A stretch of 64,000 nucleotides of DNA from Bacteroidales bacterium (lineage in GTDB: Bacteria > Bacteroidota > Bacteroidia > Bacteroidales > UBA932), in the NCBI GenBank assembly GCA_017519865.1, contig JAFWRQ010000030.1, forward strand, positions 78,573 to 142,572. The letters are read 5' to 3'. Position numbers and translations under genes: made by a program. Shown here one piece after another: positions 1 through 6,383 of this stretch (positions within the stretch are counted from its first letter, which is position 1; each line of letters opens with the position of its first letter). The notes under the pieces are model-generated. The model saw only the letters and a list, made by a program, of their open reading frames with translations, searched no databases and had not been told where the DNA came from.

Positions 1-575
1 GAGGCGTCATGGGCAGTTCGGAGCGAGAGTACATCGACACCGTCGGCCACATCGATTTCGCACCCGCGCAGTATGCCGGTTTCATCCAGGCGGGGCACGA
101 GGCTGCCAAGAGCGTCTTCCCGCGCGTCAGGACCATCGTCCACCTGGACGACGGGTGGAACCGCGCGGTCTATGACAAAAATCTCGGCGTGCTCGAACAG
201 TACGGCGTCCAATACGATATGGTCGGTATGTCCCTCTACCCCTACTGGGCCATCGAGAAGGGGCGCGACGACGCCGACGGGGTCATCTCCGACTGCATCG
301 CCAACATCGGGTATGTCTATGAGCGCTTCGGCAAGGAAACCATCATCGTGGAGACCGGCTTCCTGGTGGATGAGGGCAATCCCGCCGTTATGGAACAGGG
401 CCGGCGCCAACTCACGCGCATCATCCGGGAGGCGCGCGACAGCACGGCCGGCCATTGCCACGGGGTCTTCTACTGGGAACCTGAGTGCCGCCCCGGCCGC
501 TACCGCCTGGGAGCCTTCGGCTCCGACGGCCGGCCCACCGTCATCATGCGGGCCTTTACGGAATCAGCCTTATAG
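1..575 (+). CDS. Glycoside hydrolase family 53 endo-beta-1,4-galactanase, 3' part only
   Basis: The reading frame is open to the left window edge and encodes the last 190 residues. GH53 enzymes cut beta-1,4-galactan side chains of pectic arabinogalactan, usually in the periplasm or at the cell surface in Bacteroidetes. The visible part has the VHLDDG stretch, the GMSLYPYW strand end, and VETG, whose glutamate (residue 115 counted from the first visible Met) matches the family nucleophile. The closing GVFYWEPE motif is also typical. The acid/base glutamate and signal peptide lie outside the window. The stop overlaps the 3' end of the convergent pgeF gene by 20 bp. A polysaccharide-use locus to the left is likely but cannot be seen. 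Confidence 0.88.
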   Translation, partial: GVMGSSEREYIDTVGHIDFAPAQYAGFIQAGHEAAKSVFPRVRTIVHLDDGWNRAVYDKNLGVLEQYGVQYDMVGMSLYPYWAIEKGRDDADGVISDCIANIGYVYERFGKETIIVETGFLVDEGNPAVMEQGRRQLTRIIREARDSTAGHCHGVFYWEPECRPGRYRLGAFGSDGRPTVIMRAFTESAL

Positions 576-1284
576 CATTGATGTTCCTTCCACAGGCGGT
601 GCCTTCCCTCCTTGCTGAGAAGAACGACGGGTCGGTATATGTGTCGATGTCGTAGATAGAGATGTTTGAGGAGCGTACTCCGCATCTCTCCAGGATCCAC
701 TTGTTGGCCAGGAAAAGGTCGATGTGGTGGCCTCCCGACATGGGGCTACCGTCTCTCGGTCCCCGGAAGGAATGGATCATTTCCATTGGGAAACCGGCGT
801 CCCTGAACTTCTCCACGACTTCCTCTCCGACCTGGAAACTGTCAGGCCCTATTGCCGGGCCTATTATAGCTCGCAGATCCCCGGGCTGACAGCCGAAGTC
901 TCTCTCCATCAGCGAGATGGCCTCCAGGGCTATCTTCAGCACCGTGCCCTTCCAGCCCGAGTGGACGGCGGCGACGACGTGCCGGACCGGGTCGTGCAGC
1001 AGGACCGGCACGCAGTCCGCCGTCCTGACTCCGATGGCCACGCCCGGCAGGGCGCATATGAAAGCGTCATATCCTTCCAGGTCTTCCCTGGTCATGTCCG
1101 GCCGGTCGATGACGGCGACCTTCGTCCCGTGCACCTGATGCCCCTGGATGACCGGGTAGGGCAGTAAAGAGTCCCTCCTTGTCGTGAAGGCCTCAGCTCC
1201 CGTCCCGGGATCGTATCTCAGTAGATCCTTCTTGCTGAAGTACGTCTTTCCCATAACAGGACAAAAATAACTAATTGCCTCCAT
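556..1284 (-). CDS. pgeF: Laccase-domain (YfiH/PgeF) family protein
   Basis: This 242-residue protein belongs to the YfiH/LACC1 family, whose members are described as peptidoglycan editing factors and as purine nucleoside-active enzymes. The conserved metal-site residues are visible: His52 in the HQVHG motif, Cys91 in TADC and His108 in VHSGWKG. IGPAIGP follows further on. The frame stays open upstream through the tRNA gene, so the start was placed at the Met at 1284, after the tRNA and its terminator. A Met ten residues further in (1254) is possible. The exact substrate here is not known. Confidence 0.88.
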   Translation of the reverse strand: MEAISYFCPVMGKTYFSKKDLLRYDPGTGAEAFTTRRDSLLPYPVIQGHQVHGTKVAVIDRPDMTREDLEGYDAFICALPGVAIGVRTADCVPVLLHDPVRHVVAAVHSGWKGTVLKIALEAISLMERDFGCQPGDLRAIIGPAIGPDSFQVGEEVVEKFRDAGFPMEMIHSFRGPRDGSPMSGGHHIDLFLANKWILERCGVRSSNISIYDIDTYTDPSFFSARREGTACGRNINAIRLIP

Positions 1285-1310
1285 TCTGCAAAGCCCCTTC
1301 ACCAGGCACG

Positions 1311-1337
1311 CAAAAGCCCGGCCGTTGGGGCCGGGCT
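1311..1337 (-). terminator. Intrinsic terminator downstream of tRNA-Leu
   Basis: The arms 1315-1323 and 1329-1337 form a 9-bp GC-rich stem (agcccggcc with ggccgggct). On the minus strand it is followed directly by TTTT. It lies between the tRNA and the pgeF start and separates the two units. Confidence 0.85.
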
Positions 1338-1347
1338 CATTAACGTG

Positions 1348-1429
1348 TGCGGGTGAAGGGACTCGAACCCTTACGCCGTGAGGCACCAGATCCTAAGTCT
1401 GGCTTGGCTACCAATTACAACACACCCGC
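1348..1429 (-). tRNA. tRNA-Leu (anticodon UAG)
   Basis: The acceptor stem pairs gcgggtg (1429-1423) with cacccgc (1355-1349). The anticodon stem ccaga/tctgg encloses loop CTTAGGA, giving anticodon TAG, which reads CUA. The variable arm is long (class II), and the T arm carries GGTTCGAGTCC. All of this fits tRNA-Leu. No CCA end is encoded; the bases after the discriminator A are CAC. Confidence 0.95.
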
Positions 1430-1440
1430 AGGAAACAAAT

Positions 1441-1466
1441 ATGTCCGACCGTTACCGGCCGGACAT
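1441..1466 (-). terminator. Hairpin terminator after rpsU
   Basis: A perfect 11-bp stem (one G-U pair) with a GTAA tetraloop lies 24 bp downstream of the rpsU stop. The minus strand continues with a moderately T-rich ATTTGTTT. It probably ends rpsU transcription, perhaps incompletely, because no separate promoter was seen for the tRNA. Confidence 0.6.
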
Positions 1467-1490
1467 GTATCCTATGTGGAAAAGCCGGGA

Positions 1491-1685
1491 TTACTGCTCG
1501 TCCATGAGACGCAGATGCTGTACATAGATAGCCTTCTGCTTGGCGATGCGCTTCTTCTCGGACGGCTTCGCAAAGGTCTTGCGGGAACGGAGCTCACGGA
1601 CGGCGCCGGTCTTCTCGAACTTCCTCTTGAACTTTTTGAGTGCTCTCTCGATGTTTTCGCCTTCTTTGATGGGAACTATAATCAT
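1491..1685 (-). CDS. rpsU: 30S ribosomal protein bS21
   Basis: This 64-residue basic protein has the bS21 family start (MIIVPIKEGE), the ALKKFKRKF helix and the RSRKTF segment. bS21 sits at the platform of the small subunit near the 3' end of 16S rRNA. It has its own near-consensus promoter (1718-1748) and, unusually for this phylum, a very strong Shine-Dalgarno sequence. In Bacteroidia bS21 helps hide the anti-Shine-Dalgarno of 16S rRNA, so the strong site on its own mRNA suggests autoregulation. That regulatory role is known from a related species and inferred here. Confidence 0.97.
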   Translation of the reverse strand: MIIVPIKEGENIERALKKFKRKFEKTGAVRELRSRKTFAKPSEKKRIAKQKAIYVQHLRLMDEQ

Positions 1686-1691
1686 GCTTTT

Positions 1692-1703
1692 ATCACCTCC
1701 TTT
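1692..1703 (-). promoter_or_regulatory. Exceptionally strong Shine-Dalgarno of rpsU
   Basis: On the minus strand the 12 bases read AAAGGAGGTGAT, matching the full complement of the conserved 16S rRNA 3' tail. Six bases separate it from the ATG at 1685. Most other starts in this window lack such a site. Confidence 0.9.
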
Positions 1704-1717
1704 TTATTTGCGGACTG

Positions 1718-1748
1718 CAAAGGTAGCATAAATTATTTTTCTTCCAAA
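1718..1748 (-). promoter_or_regulatory. rpsU promoter (Bacteroidetes type)
   Basis: Minus strand TTTG (1748-1745), exactly 19 bases, then TACCTTTG (1725-1718). This is a full match to the -33/-7 consensus of the phylum. It overlaps the last codons of the upstream sirtuin gene, whose stop is at 1733. Confidence 0.85.
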
Positions 1749-2440
1749 ATTTTTATGAATTTCTCCATTCCCTTGGTAGCGACGTCCTTGATGTGGGTGA
1801 TGCGGGGGTCGTGCAGGGGCAGGTCGGCGGGGTCTACCACGTAGATGGGGGCCCTGGAGTCCGCGTAGCGGTAGAGACCCGCGGCGGGGTACACCTGCAT
1901 TGACGTGCCCACGATGAGCAGGATGTCCGCCGCGGCCACCACGTCGATGGCCTTCTCGATCTTGGGCACGGCTTCGCCGAAGAAGACGATGTGCGGCCTG
2001 AGCTGGCTGCCGTTCGGCGCCTTGTCGCCGAGGTTGACGGCATCGTAGCCGACGTCGATGACCTCGCGCTCGCTGTAGCTGTCATCGTAGACGCCTTTCT
2101 CCGGCCGCACCTTGGTGGCTTCGCCGTGGAGGTGGATGACACGTGTGCTGCCTGCTTTCTCGTGTAGGTTGTCGACGTTCTGGGTGATGACGGTGACATC
2201 GTACTTGTCTTCCAATGAGGCGATTGCGAGGTGTGCCGCATTTGGCTTCGTGTCGCGCAGCTTGGCGCGCTGCATGTTGTAGAAGTCCAGCACCAGCTTG
2301 CGGTTGCGGTACCAGCCTTCGATGGAGGCGACTTCCATCGGGTCGTAGTTGTCCCAAAGTCCGCCGTTGTCGCGGTAGGTCCCCAGGCCGCTTTCGGCGC
2401 TCACGCCGGCGCCGGTCAGCACGGCTATCTTCTTCTTCAT
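1733..2440 (-). CDS. cobB: Sir2-family NAD-dependent protein deacylase, zinc-cysteine-free type
   Basis: This 235-residue sirtuin removes acyl groups from lysines using NAD. The NAD-binding GAGVSAESG (residues 10-18), the ITQNVDNLHEKAG motif and the catalytic His in HLHG are present, followed by VFFGE and GTSMQVYPAAG. The two CxxC pairs that bind structural zinc in most sirtuins are absent; the stretch after HLHG is EATKVRPEKG. Related Bacteroidetes CobB proteins share this lack, so it is a lineage trait rather than damage. The start lies 4 bp after the stop of an ATPase gene on the same strand, so the two are probably co-transcribed. Confidence 0.93.
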   Translation of the reverse strand: MKKKIAVLTGAGVSAESGLGTYRDNGGLWDNYDPMEVASIEGWYRNRKLVLDFYNMQRAKLRDTKPNAAHLAIASLEDKYDVTVITQNVDNLHEKAGSTRVIHLHGEATKVRPEKGVYDDSYSEREVIDVGYDAVNLGDKAPNGSQLRPHIVFFGEAVPKIEKAIDVVAAADILLIVGTSMQVYPAAGLYRYADSRAPIYVVDPADLPLHDPRITHIKDVATKGMEKFIKILEEK

Positions 2441-2444
2441 GGTT

Positions 2445-3599
2445 CTATCCCTTTATCTTGAAATAATACTTCTTCACCCAATACTCGAAGAGGGGATCGA
2501 GGATGTGCGGCTCGTCCTTCTCGTCGAAAGTGAGGATCTCCTTCTTGCAGAGGGCGTCCTTGAGGCGGCGGACATTTGCGGATGAGTTCAGCCCGTAACG
2601 GCCGATGACCTCGGCGGTGCTGAACTTGGTATGTCCGTCCACCACGGCGCGCAGCAGGCTGACCTGGTAGGTCGTCAGGTCGAACATGGTCGCCGCGAAA
2701 CGCGGCTCGTGGATGGCGAGGATCATGGACAGTGAATCCAGCAGGACCGGCTCCATGATGTAGCCCTTGGAAAGGGAATCGCAGATGGAGATGAAGTGGT
2801 TGATGTACCACAGATGTCCGTTGAAGAGACGGCAGGCGCCCTGGAGCAGGTCCCTGTCGATGACCTTTCCGCTGGCGAGGAAACCCTTGACAATGTGCTC
2901 GATGATCTCCTTGTCCTCCACCGGACCCAGGGCGAAATGCTCCACCTGGCGGTAGAAGAAGCGCCTGTGCTCGAAGATCTCCTTCATCGCGTTCACCTGT
3001 GAGCCGCAGAGCAGGAAGGAAGCGAGCGGCTTGCCGGCCTCGCGCATCTCTTTCATGATCCCTTCCAGTATCTTGCAGACCTTGTCGCCGTTCTCGGTGA
3101 GGTCGACATTCTGGAACTCGTCCATGATGACGAAAAGCTGCGTCCCGTTCTCGGATGCCAGGCGGTAGGGCAGACGCATGACGGCGCGGATGTCCTCGTC
3201 GTCCACATCCCAGGTCAGCGACAGGACTTCGTCGGTCTCGGCGTAGTTCTGCTGGTCGAAGACCAGATGCGTGCCTTGCAGCAGGCGCCCTGCGATGTCG
3301 GAAAACTCTCCGGGCGTGGAGGCGAAGGCGCTGATGCAGGCGTCTCCGAGCTGCAGCAGCAGCTGGCCGATGCTCCGCGTAGCGGTCAGGTTCACCTCGG
3401 CGATGGCGAAGCGCCTGCCCTGTATGCGCATGTTGAAGAATGCCTGCTGGATGGCGGAGGTCTTGCCGCTGCGCGGGGGCTCGTAGATGGAGATGTTCTC
3501 TCCTGCAGCCATGAGGTTGCCGAGGATGTTGATGTCGTTCTTGCGGCCTATGAAGTTCTTGCCGGTTACGTATTTATTATAGATGAACGGTGACTCCAT
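2445..3599 (-). CDS. AAA ATPase with C-terminal winged helix (archaeal-ATPase-like)
   Basis: This 384-residue soluble P-loop ATPase starts with a FIGRK segment typical of archaeal-type ATPases. Its Walker A is PPRSGKTS (41-48), Walker B ends in IMDEF (about 158-162), and a sensor-like LLCGSQ follows. The last 80 residues look like a winged-helix DNA-binding domain and end in a DPLFEYWVKKYY motif common to this family. Related proteins are common in Bacteroidetes genomes, but I know of no proven function. It precedes cobB by 4 bp, so a shared process with the sirtuin is possible. It is divergent from rplU. Confidence 0.8.
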   Translation of the reverse strand: MESPFIYNKYVTGKNFIGRKNDINILGNLMAAGENISIYEPPRSGKTSAIQQAFFNMRIQGRRFAIAEVNLTATRSIGQLLLQLGDACISAFASTPGEFSDIAGRLLQGTHLVFDQQNYAETDEVLSLTWDVDDEDIRAVMRLPYRLASENGTQLFVIMDEFQNVDLTENGDKVCKILEGIMKEMREAGKPLASFLLCGSQVNAMKEIFEHRRFFYRQVEHFALGPVEDKEIIEHIVKGFLASGKVIDRDLLQGACRLFNGHLWYINHFISICDSLSKGYIMEPVLLDSLSMILAIHEPRFAATMFDLTTYQVSLLRAVVDGHTKFSTAEVIGRYGLNSSANVRRLKDALCKKEILTFDEKDEPHILDPLFEYWVKKYYFKIKG

Positions 3600-3642
3600 T
3601 GCGGATTAACAAAATTGTTTCAATGCAAAATTAGTAAAATAT

Positions 3643-3673
3643 TTTGCAGAATGGACGAAAAACGCTAAATTTG
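3643..3673 (+). promoter_or_regulatory. rplU-rpmA promoter
   Basis: TTTG at 3643-3646, 19 bases, then TAAATTTG at 3666-3673. This is a full match to the Bacteroidetes consensus. The predicted 5' leader of about 90 bases contains a small hairpin (ccgtt/aacgg around 3718-3732). Confidence 0.85.
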
Positions 3674-3766
3674 CAGTCCTAAATTTTGTTATGACCGCTA
3701 AGCCACTGAAAAAGAGCCGTTTCGAGAACGGACGCTTACGGTTGAAACTTTTTGATAAAGTTTATT

Positions 3767-4078
3767 ATGTACGCAATCGTAGACATTGCAGGCCAGCAGT
3801 TCAAGGTAGAGGCTGGCAATGAAATCTTCGTCAACCGCCTGGCGGCTGCGAATGGTGCTGATTTAGCGTTCGACAAGGTCCTCCTCGTCGCTGGTGACGC
3901 GGGTGTCAAGGTCGGAACGCCTTACGTAGATGGTGTAGTGGTCAACGCCACTGTCCTCGATGACGATGTAAAGGCTGACAAGGTCCTCGTCTTCAAGAAG
4001 ATCCGCCGCAAGGGCTTCCAGAAGTGCAACGGACACCGCCAGAAACTTACCAAGATCAAGATTAACGGCATTGCTTAA
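3767..4078 (+). CDS. rplU: 50S ribosomal protein bL21
   Basis: This 103-residue protein has the bL21 start [14 protein letters not shown] and the C-terminal [15 protein letters not shown] segment that binds 23S rRNA. The start was set at the ATG at 3767 because it gives the standard family start; an in-frame TTG at 3752 would add five residues unlike the family. rpmA follows 14 bp downstream, the usual bL21-bL27 pair. Confidence 0.97.
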   Translation: MYAIVDIAGQQFKVEAGNEIFVNRLAAANGADLAFDKVLLVAGDAGVKVGTPYVDGVVVNATVLDDDVKADKVLVFKKIRRKGFQKCNGHRQKLTKIKINGIA

Positions 4079-4092
4079 AAACAGTACGAATT

Positions 4093-4353
4093 ATGGCACA
4101 CAAGAAAGGTCAATCCAGTTCCAAGAACGGTCGTGAGTCGCAGAGCAAGCGCCTGGGTCTCAAGAAGTTTGGTGGTCAGGTCGTAAAGGCCGGCAACATC
4201 ATCGTCCGTCAGAGGGGTACCGTCCACAATCCCGACAGGAACGTCGGCATGGGCAAGGATCATACGCTCTACGCCCTCGTGGATGGCACGGTCAAGTTCA
4301 CCAAGAAGAAAGCTGACAAATCCTACGTATCGGTCATCCCGTTTGAGAACTAA
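4093..4353 (+). CDS. rpmA: 50S ribosomal protein bL27
   Basis: This 86-residue protein has the family start [22 protein letters not shown], without the N-terminal cleavage extension found in Firmicutes. It also has the conserved [22 protein letters not shown] core. The basic N-terminus reaches towards the peptidyl-transferase centre in known structures. It is the second gene of the rplU-rpmA unit and is followed by an intrinsic terminator. Confidence 0.97.
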   Translation: MAHKKGQSSSKNGRESQSKRLGLKKFGGQVVKAGNIIVRQRGTVHNPDRNVGMGKDHTLYALVDGTVKFTKKKADKSYVSVIPFEN

Positions 4354-4377
4354 TCTCGGAGGGTTTGCCACGGCATA

Positions 4378-4421
4378 AGAGAGGACTGTACTCCGAGAGC
4401 GGTGTAAGTCCTCTTTTGTTT
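4378..4421 (+). terminator. Intrinsic terminator after rpmA
   Basis: agaggact (4380-4387) pairs with agtcctct (4407-4414). A T-rich run, TTTTGTTTTT, follows. The loop is long (19 bases). It ends the ribosomal-protein unit 27 bp before serS. Confidence 0.75.
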
Positions 4422-4447
4422 TTATAAGGATCAAACATTTACAAGAT

Positions 4448-5719
4448 ATGCTCACACTGAAAGTGCTTCGCGACGATCCCGAGAAAGTGATCGCGAAACT
4501 TGCCGTCAAGAATTTCGATGCACGCGAGACTGTTGAAAAGATACTCGAACTCGACACCCGCCGCCGCTCCCTCCAGACCGAGAGCGACGCCATCCTCGCC
4601 CAGCAGAGGGTAAAGGCCGGCGAAATCGGCCGCCTGATGAAGCAGGGCCTCAAGGCTGAGGCCGAGGCCGCCAAGGCTGAAGTGGCCGAGATGAAGGCCC
4701 GTTCGGGCCGTCTCCTCGCCGAATACGACGAGGTCTCGGCAGAACTCGACGCCAAGATCGTCCTTCTGCCCAACCTCCCCTGCGACCTCGTTCCCGAAGG
4801 TAAGGGTGCAGAGGACAACCTCGTCGTCAAGATGGGCGGCCCGGAAGTCAAGCTTCCGGAAGGCGCCCTCCCGCACTGGGAGCTTTGCAAGAAGTACGAT
4901 ATCATCGACTTCGACCTCGGAGTGAAGATCACCGGTGCCGGATTCCCCGTTTACAAAGGCAAGGGAGCCAAACTCCAGCGCGCCCTGATCAACTTCTTCC
5001 TCGACTGCAACACCGCCGACGGATACAAGGAGGTCGAACCGCCCGTGATGGTCAATGCGGCATCGGGTTTCGGCACGGGCCAGCTTCCCGACAAGGAAGG
5101 CCAGATGTATCATGCCAATCTCGATGATTTCTATATGGTGCCGACCGCCGAGGTTCCCGTCACCAACATCTTCCGCGATGTCATCCTCACCGGCGAGCAG
5201 CTGCCGCAGGCCCTCACGGCCTACACTCCCTGCTTCCGCCGCGAGGCGGGCTCGTACGGCAAGGACGTCCGCGGCCTCAACCGCCTGCACCAGTTCGACA
5301 AGGTCGAGATCGTGCGCGTCGAGAAGCCCGAGGACAGTTATGCCGCCCTCGATGCCATGGTCGCCCATGTCGAGGAGATCGTCAACAAGCTCGGCCTGAA
5401 GTACAGGATTCTCCGCCTCTGCGGCGGCGACATGTCCTTCACTTCCGCCATCACCTATGACTTCGAGCTCTGGAGCGCCGCCCAGGGACGCTGGCTGGAG
5501 ATCTCTTCCGTCTCCAACTTCGAGACTTACCAGGCCAACCGCCTGCATCTCCGCTATCGCGACGAGAACGGCCGTACCCAGCTCTGCCACACCCTCAACG
5601 GCAGTTCGCTTGCGCTTCCGCGCGTCGTGGCCGCCCTTCTCGAGGACAACCAGACCGCCGACGGCATCATCATCCCCGAGGTCCTGAGGCCTTACACCGG
5701 ATTCGACAGGATTGACTAA
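4448..5719 (+). CDS. serS: Serine--tRNA ligase
   Basis: This 423-residue class II aminoacyl-tRNA synthetase charges tRNA-Ser (and tRNA-Sec where present). Residues 1-105 are the N-terminal coiled-coil arm that grips the tRNA long variable arm. The catalytic core carries TAEVPVTN, motif 2 (CFRREAGSYGKDVRG near 262) and motif 3 (GSSLALPRVVAALLEDNQ near 383). Length is standard. The last 8 bases overlap ruvC. Confidence 0.97.
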   Translation: MLTLKVLRDDPEKVIAKLAVKNFDARETVEKILELDTRRRSLQTESDAILAQQRVKAGEIGRLMKQGLKAEAEAAKAEVAEMKARSGRLLAEYDEVSAELDAKIVLLPNLPCDLVPEGKGAEDNLVVKMGGPEVKLPEGALPHWELCKKYDIIDFDLGVKITGAGFPVYKGKGAKLQRALINFFLDCNTADGYKEVEPPVMVNAASGFGTGQLPDKEGQMYHANLDDFYMVPTAEVPVTNIFRDVILTGEQLPQALTAYTPCFRREAGSYGKDVRGLNRLHQFDKVEIVRVEKPEDSYAALDAMVAHVEEIVNKLGLKYRILRLCGGDMSFTSAITYDFELWSAAQGRWLEISSVSNFETYQANRLHLRYRDENGRTQLCHTLNGSSLALPRVVAALLEDNQTADGIIIPEVLRPYTGFDRID

Positions 5720-6269
5720 GGCCAGAACCATATTAGGAATAGATCCCGGAACCAACATACTAGGTTTCGGGATCATTTCCGTTGATGCGCACGGGCCTCA
5801 TTATGTCACGATGGGTGTGTTCGACCTGCGCAGGATCTCCGATCCCTTCGAGAAACTCGCGAACATCAATGCCGGCGTGAAGGAACTCATCGCCGAGCAT
5901 TGCCCCGACGAGATGGCCGTCGAATCGCCGTTCTACGGCAAGAACGCCCAGGTCATCCTCAAGCTCGGCAGGGCGCAGGGCGCCGCGATCATCGCGGCGA
6001 CGGAGGCCGGCATACCCGTGCACGAATACGCCCCCCGCAAGGCCAAGATAGCCATCTGCGGCAACGGCGCGGCCTCCAAGGAGCAGGTGGAGACGATGGT
6101 ACAGAAAACCCTCGGCGTGGAGCTCGAGCCGAAATACCTCGACGCGACCGACGCTCTGGCTATCGCACTCTGCCACTATTACCAGACTACGAGCCCCCTG
6201 GCGGGCGTTTCTTCCGCTTCTTCGTGGGAGAAATTCATCGCTGCCAATCCCGGCCGCATCAAGGATTGA
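5712..6269 (+). CDS. ruvC: Crossover junction endodeoxyribonuclease RuvC
   Basis: This 185-residue Holliday-junction resolvase cuts four-way junctions delivered by RuvAB. Its acidic catalytic residues are visible in GIDPGT near the start, in AVESPFYGKN and in the closing DATDALAIALCHYY. The gene begins with TTG at 5712, inside the last codons of serS. No ATG lies upstream of the catalytic IDPGT, so a TTG start is required. Coupled translation with serS is likely. Confidence 0.95.
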   Translation: MTKARTILGIDPGTNILGFGIISVDAHGPHYVTMGVFDLRRISDPFEKLANINAGVKELIAEHCPDEMAVESPFYGKNAQVILKLGRAQGAAIIAATEAGIPVHEYAPRKAKIAICGNGAASKEQVETMVQKTLGVELEPKYLDATDALAIALCHYYQTTSPLAGVSSASSWEKFIAANPGRIKD

Positions 6270-6327
6270 AGGGTTTTACAGGTAATTGTAAATTTTTTAA
6301 AAAAACTTCGTTTCCGATTAAACCGCG

Positions 6328-6362
6328 CACGTCCTTTTCTGTCTAAAAGGATGTGTTTTTTT
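6328..6362 (+). terminator. Intrinsic terminator between ruvC and the beta-barrel gene
   Basis: cacgtcctttt (6328-6338) pairs with aaaaggatgtg (6345-6355) in an 11-bp stem with one G-U pair. Seven Ts follow (6356-6362). It ends only 21 bp before the next start codon, so it either insulates that gene or acts in its leader. Confidence 0.8.
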
Positions 6363-6383
6363 GATAATAACAGGATTCAAAAT

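Noticed and set aside
3691-3822. A 43-codon frame in the rplU leader that runs into the rplU gene
   Set aside because: It overlaps the rplU start in another frame, has no recognisable motif and its base pattern follows rplU. It is kept only as leader sequence.
4439-5776. A 445-codon open frame opposite serS
   Set aside because: It is antisense to a complete seryl-tRNA synthetase with all motifs, and its product is low-complexity.
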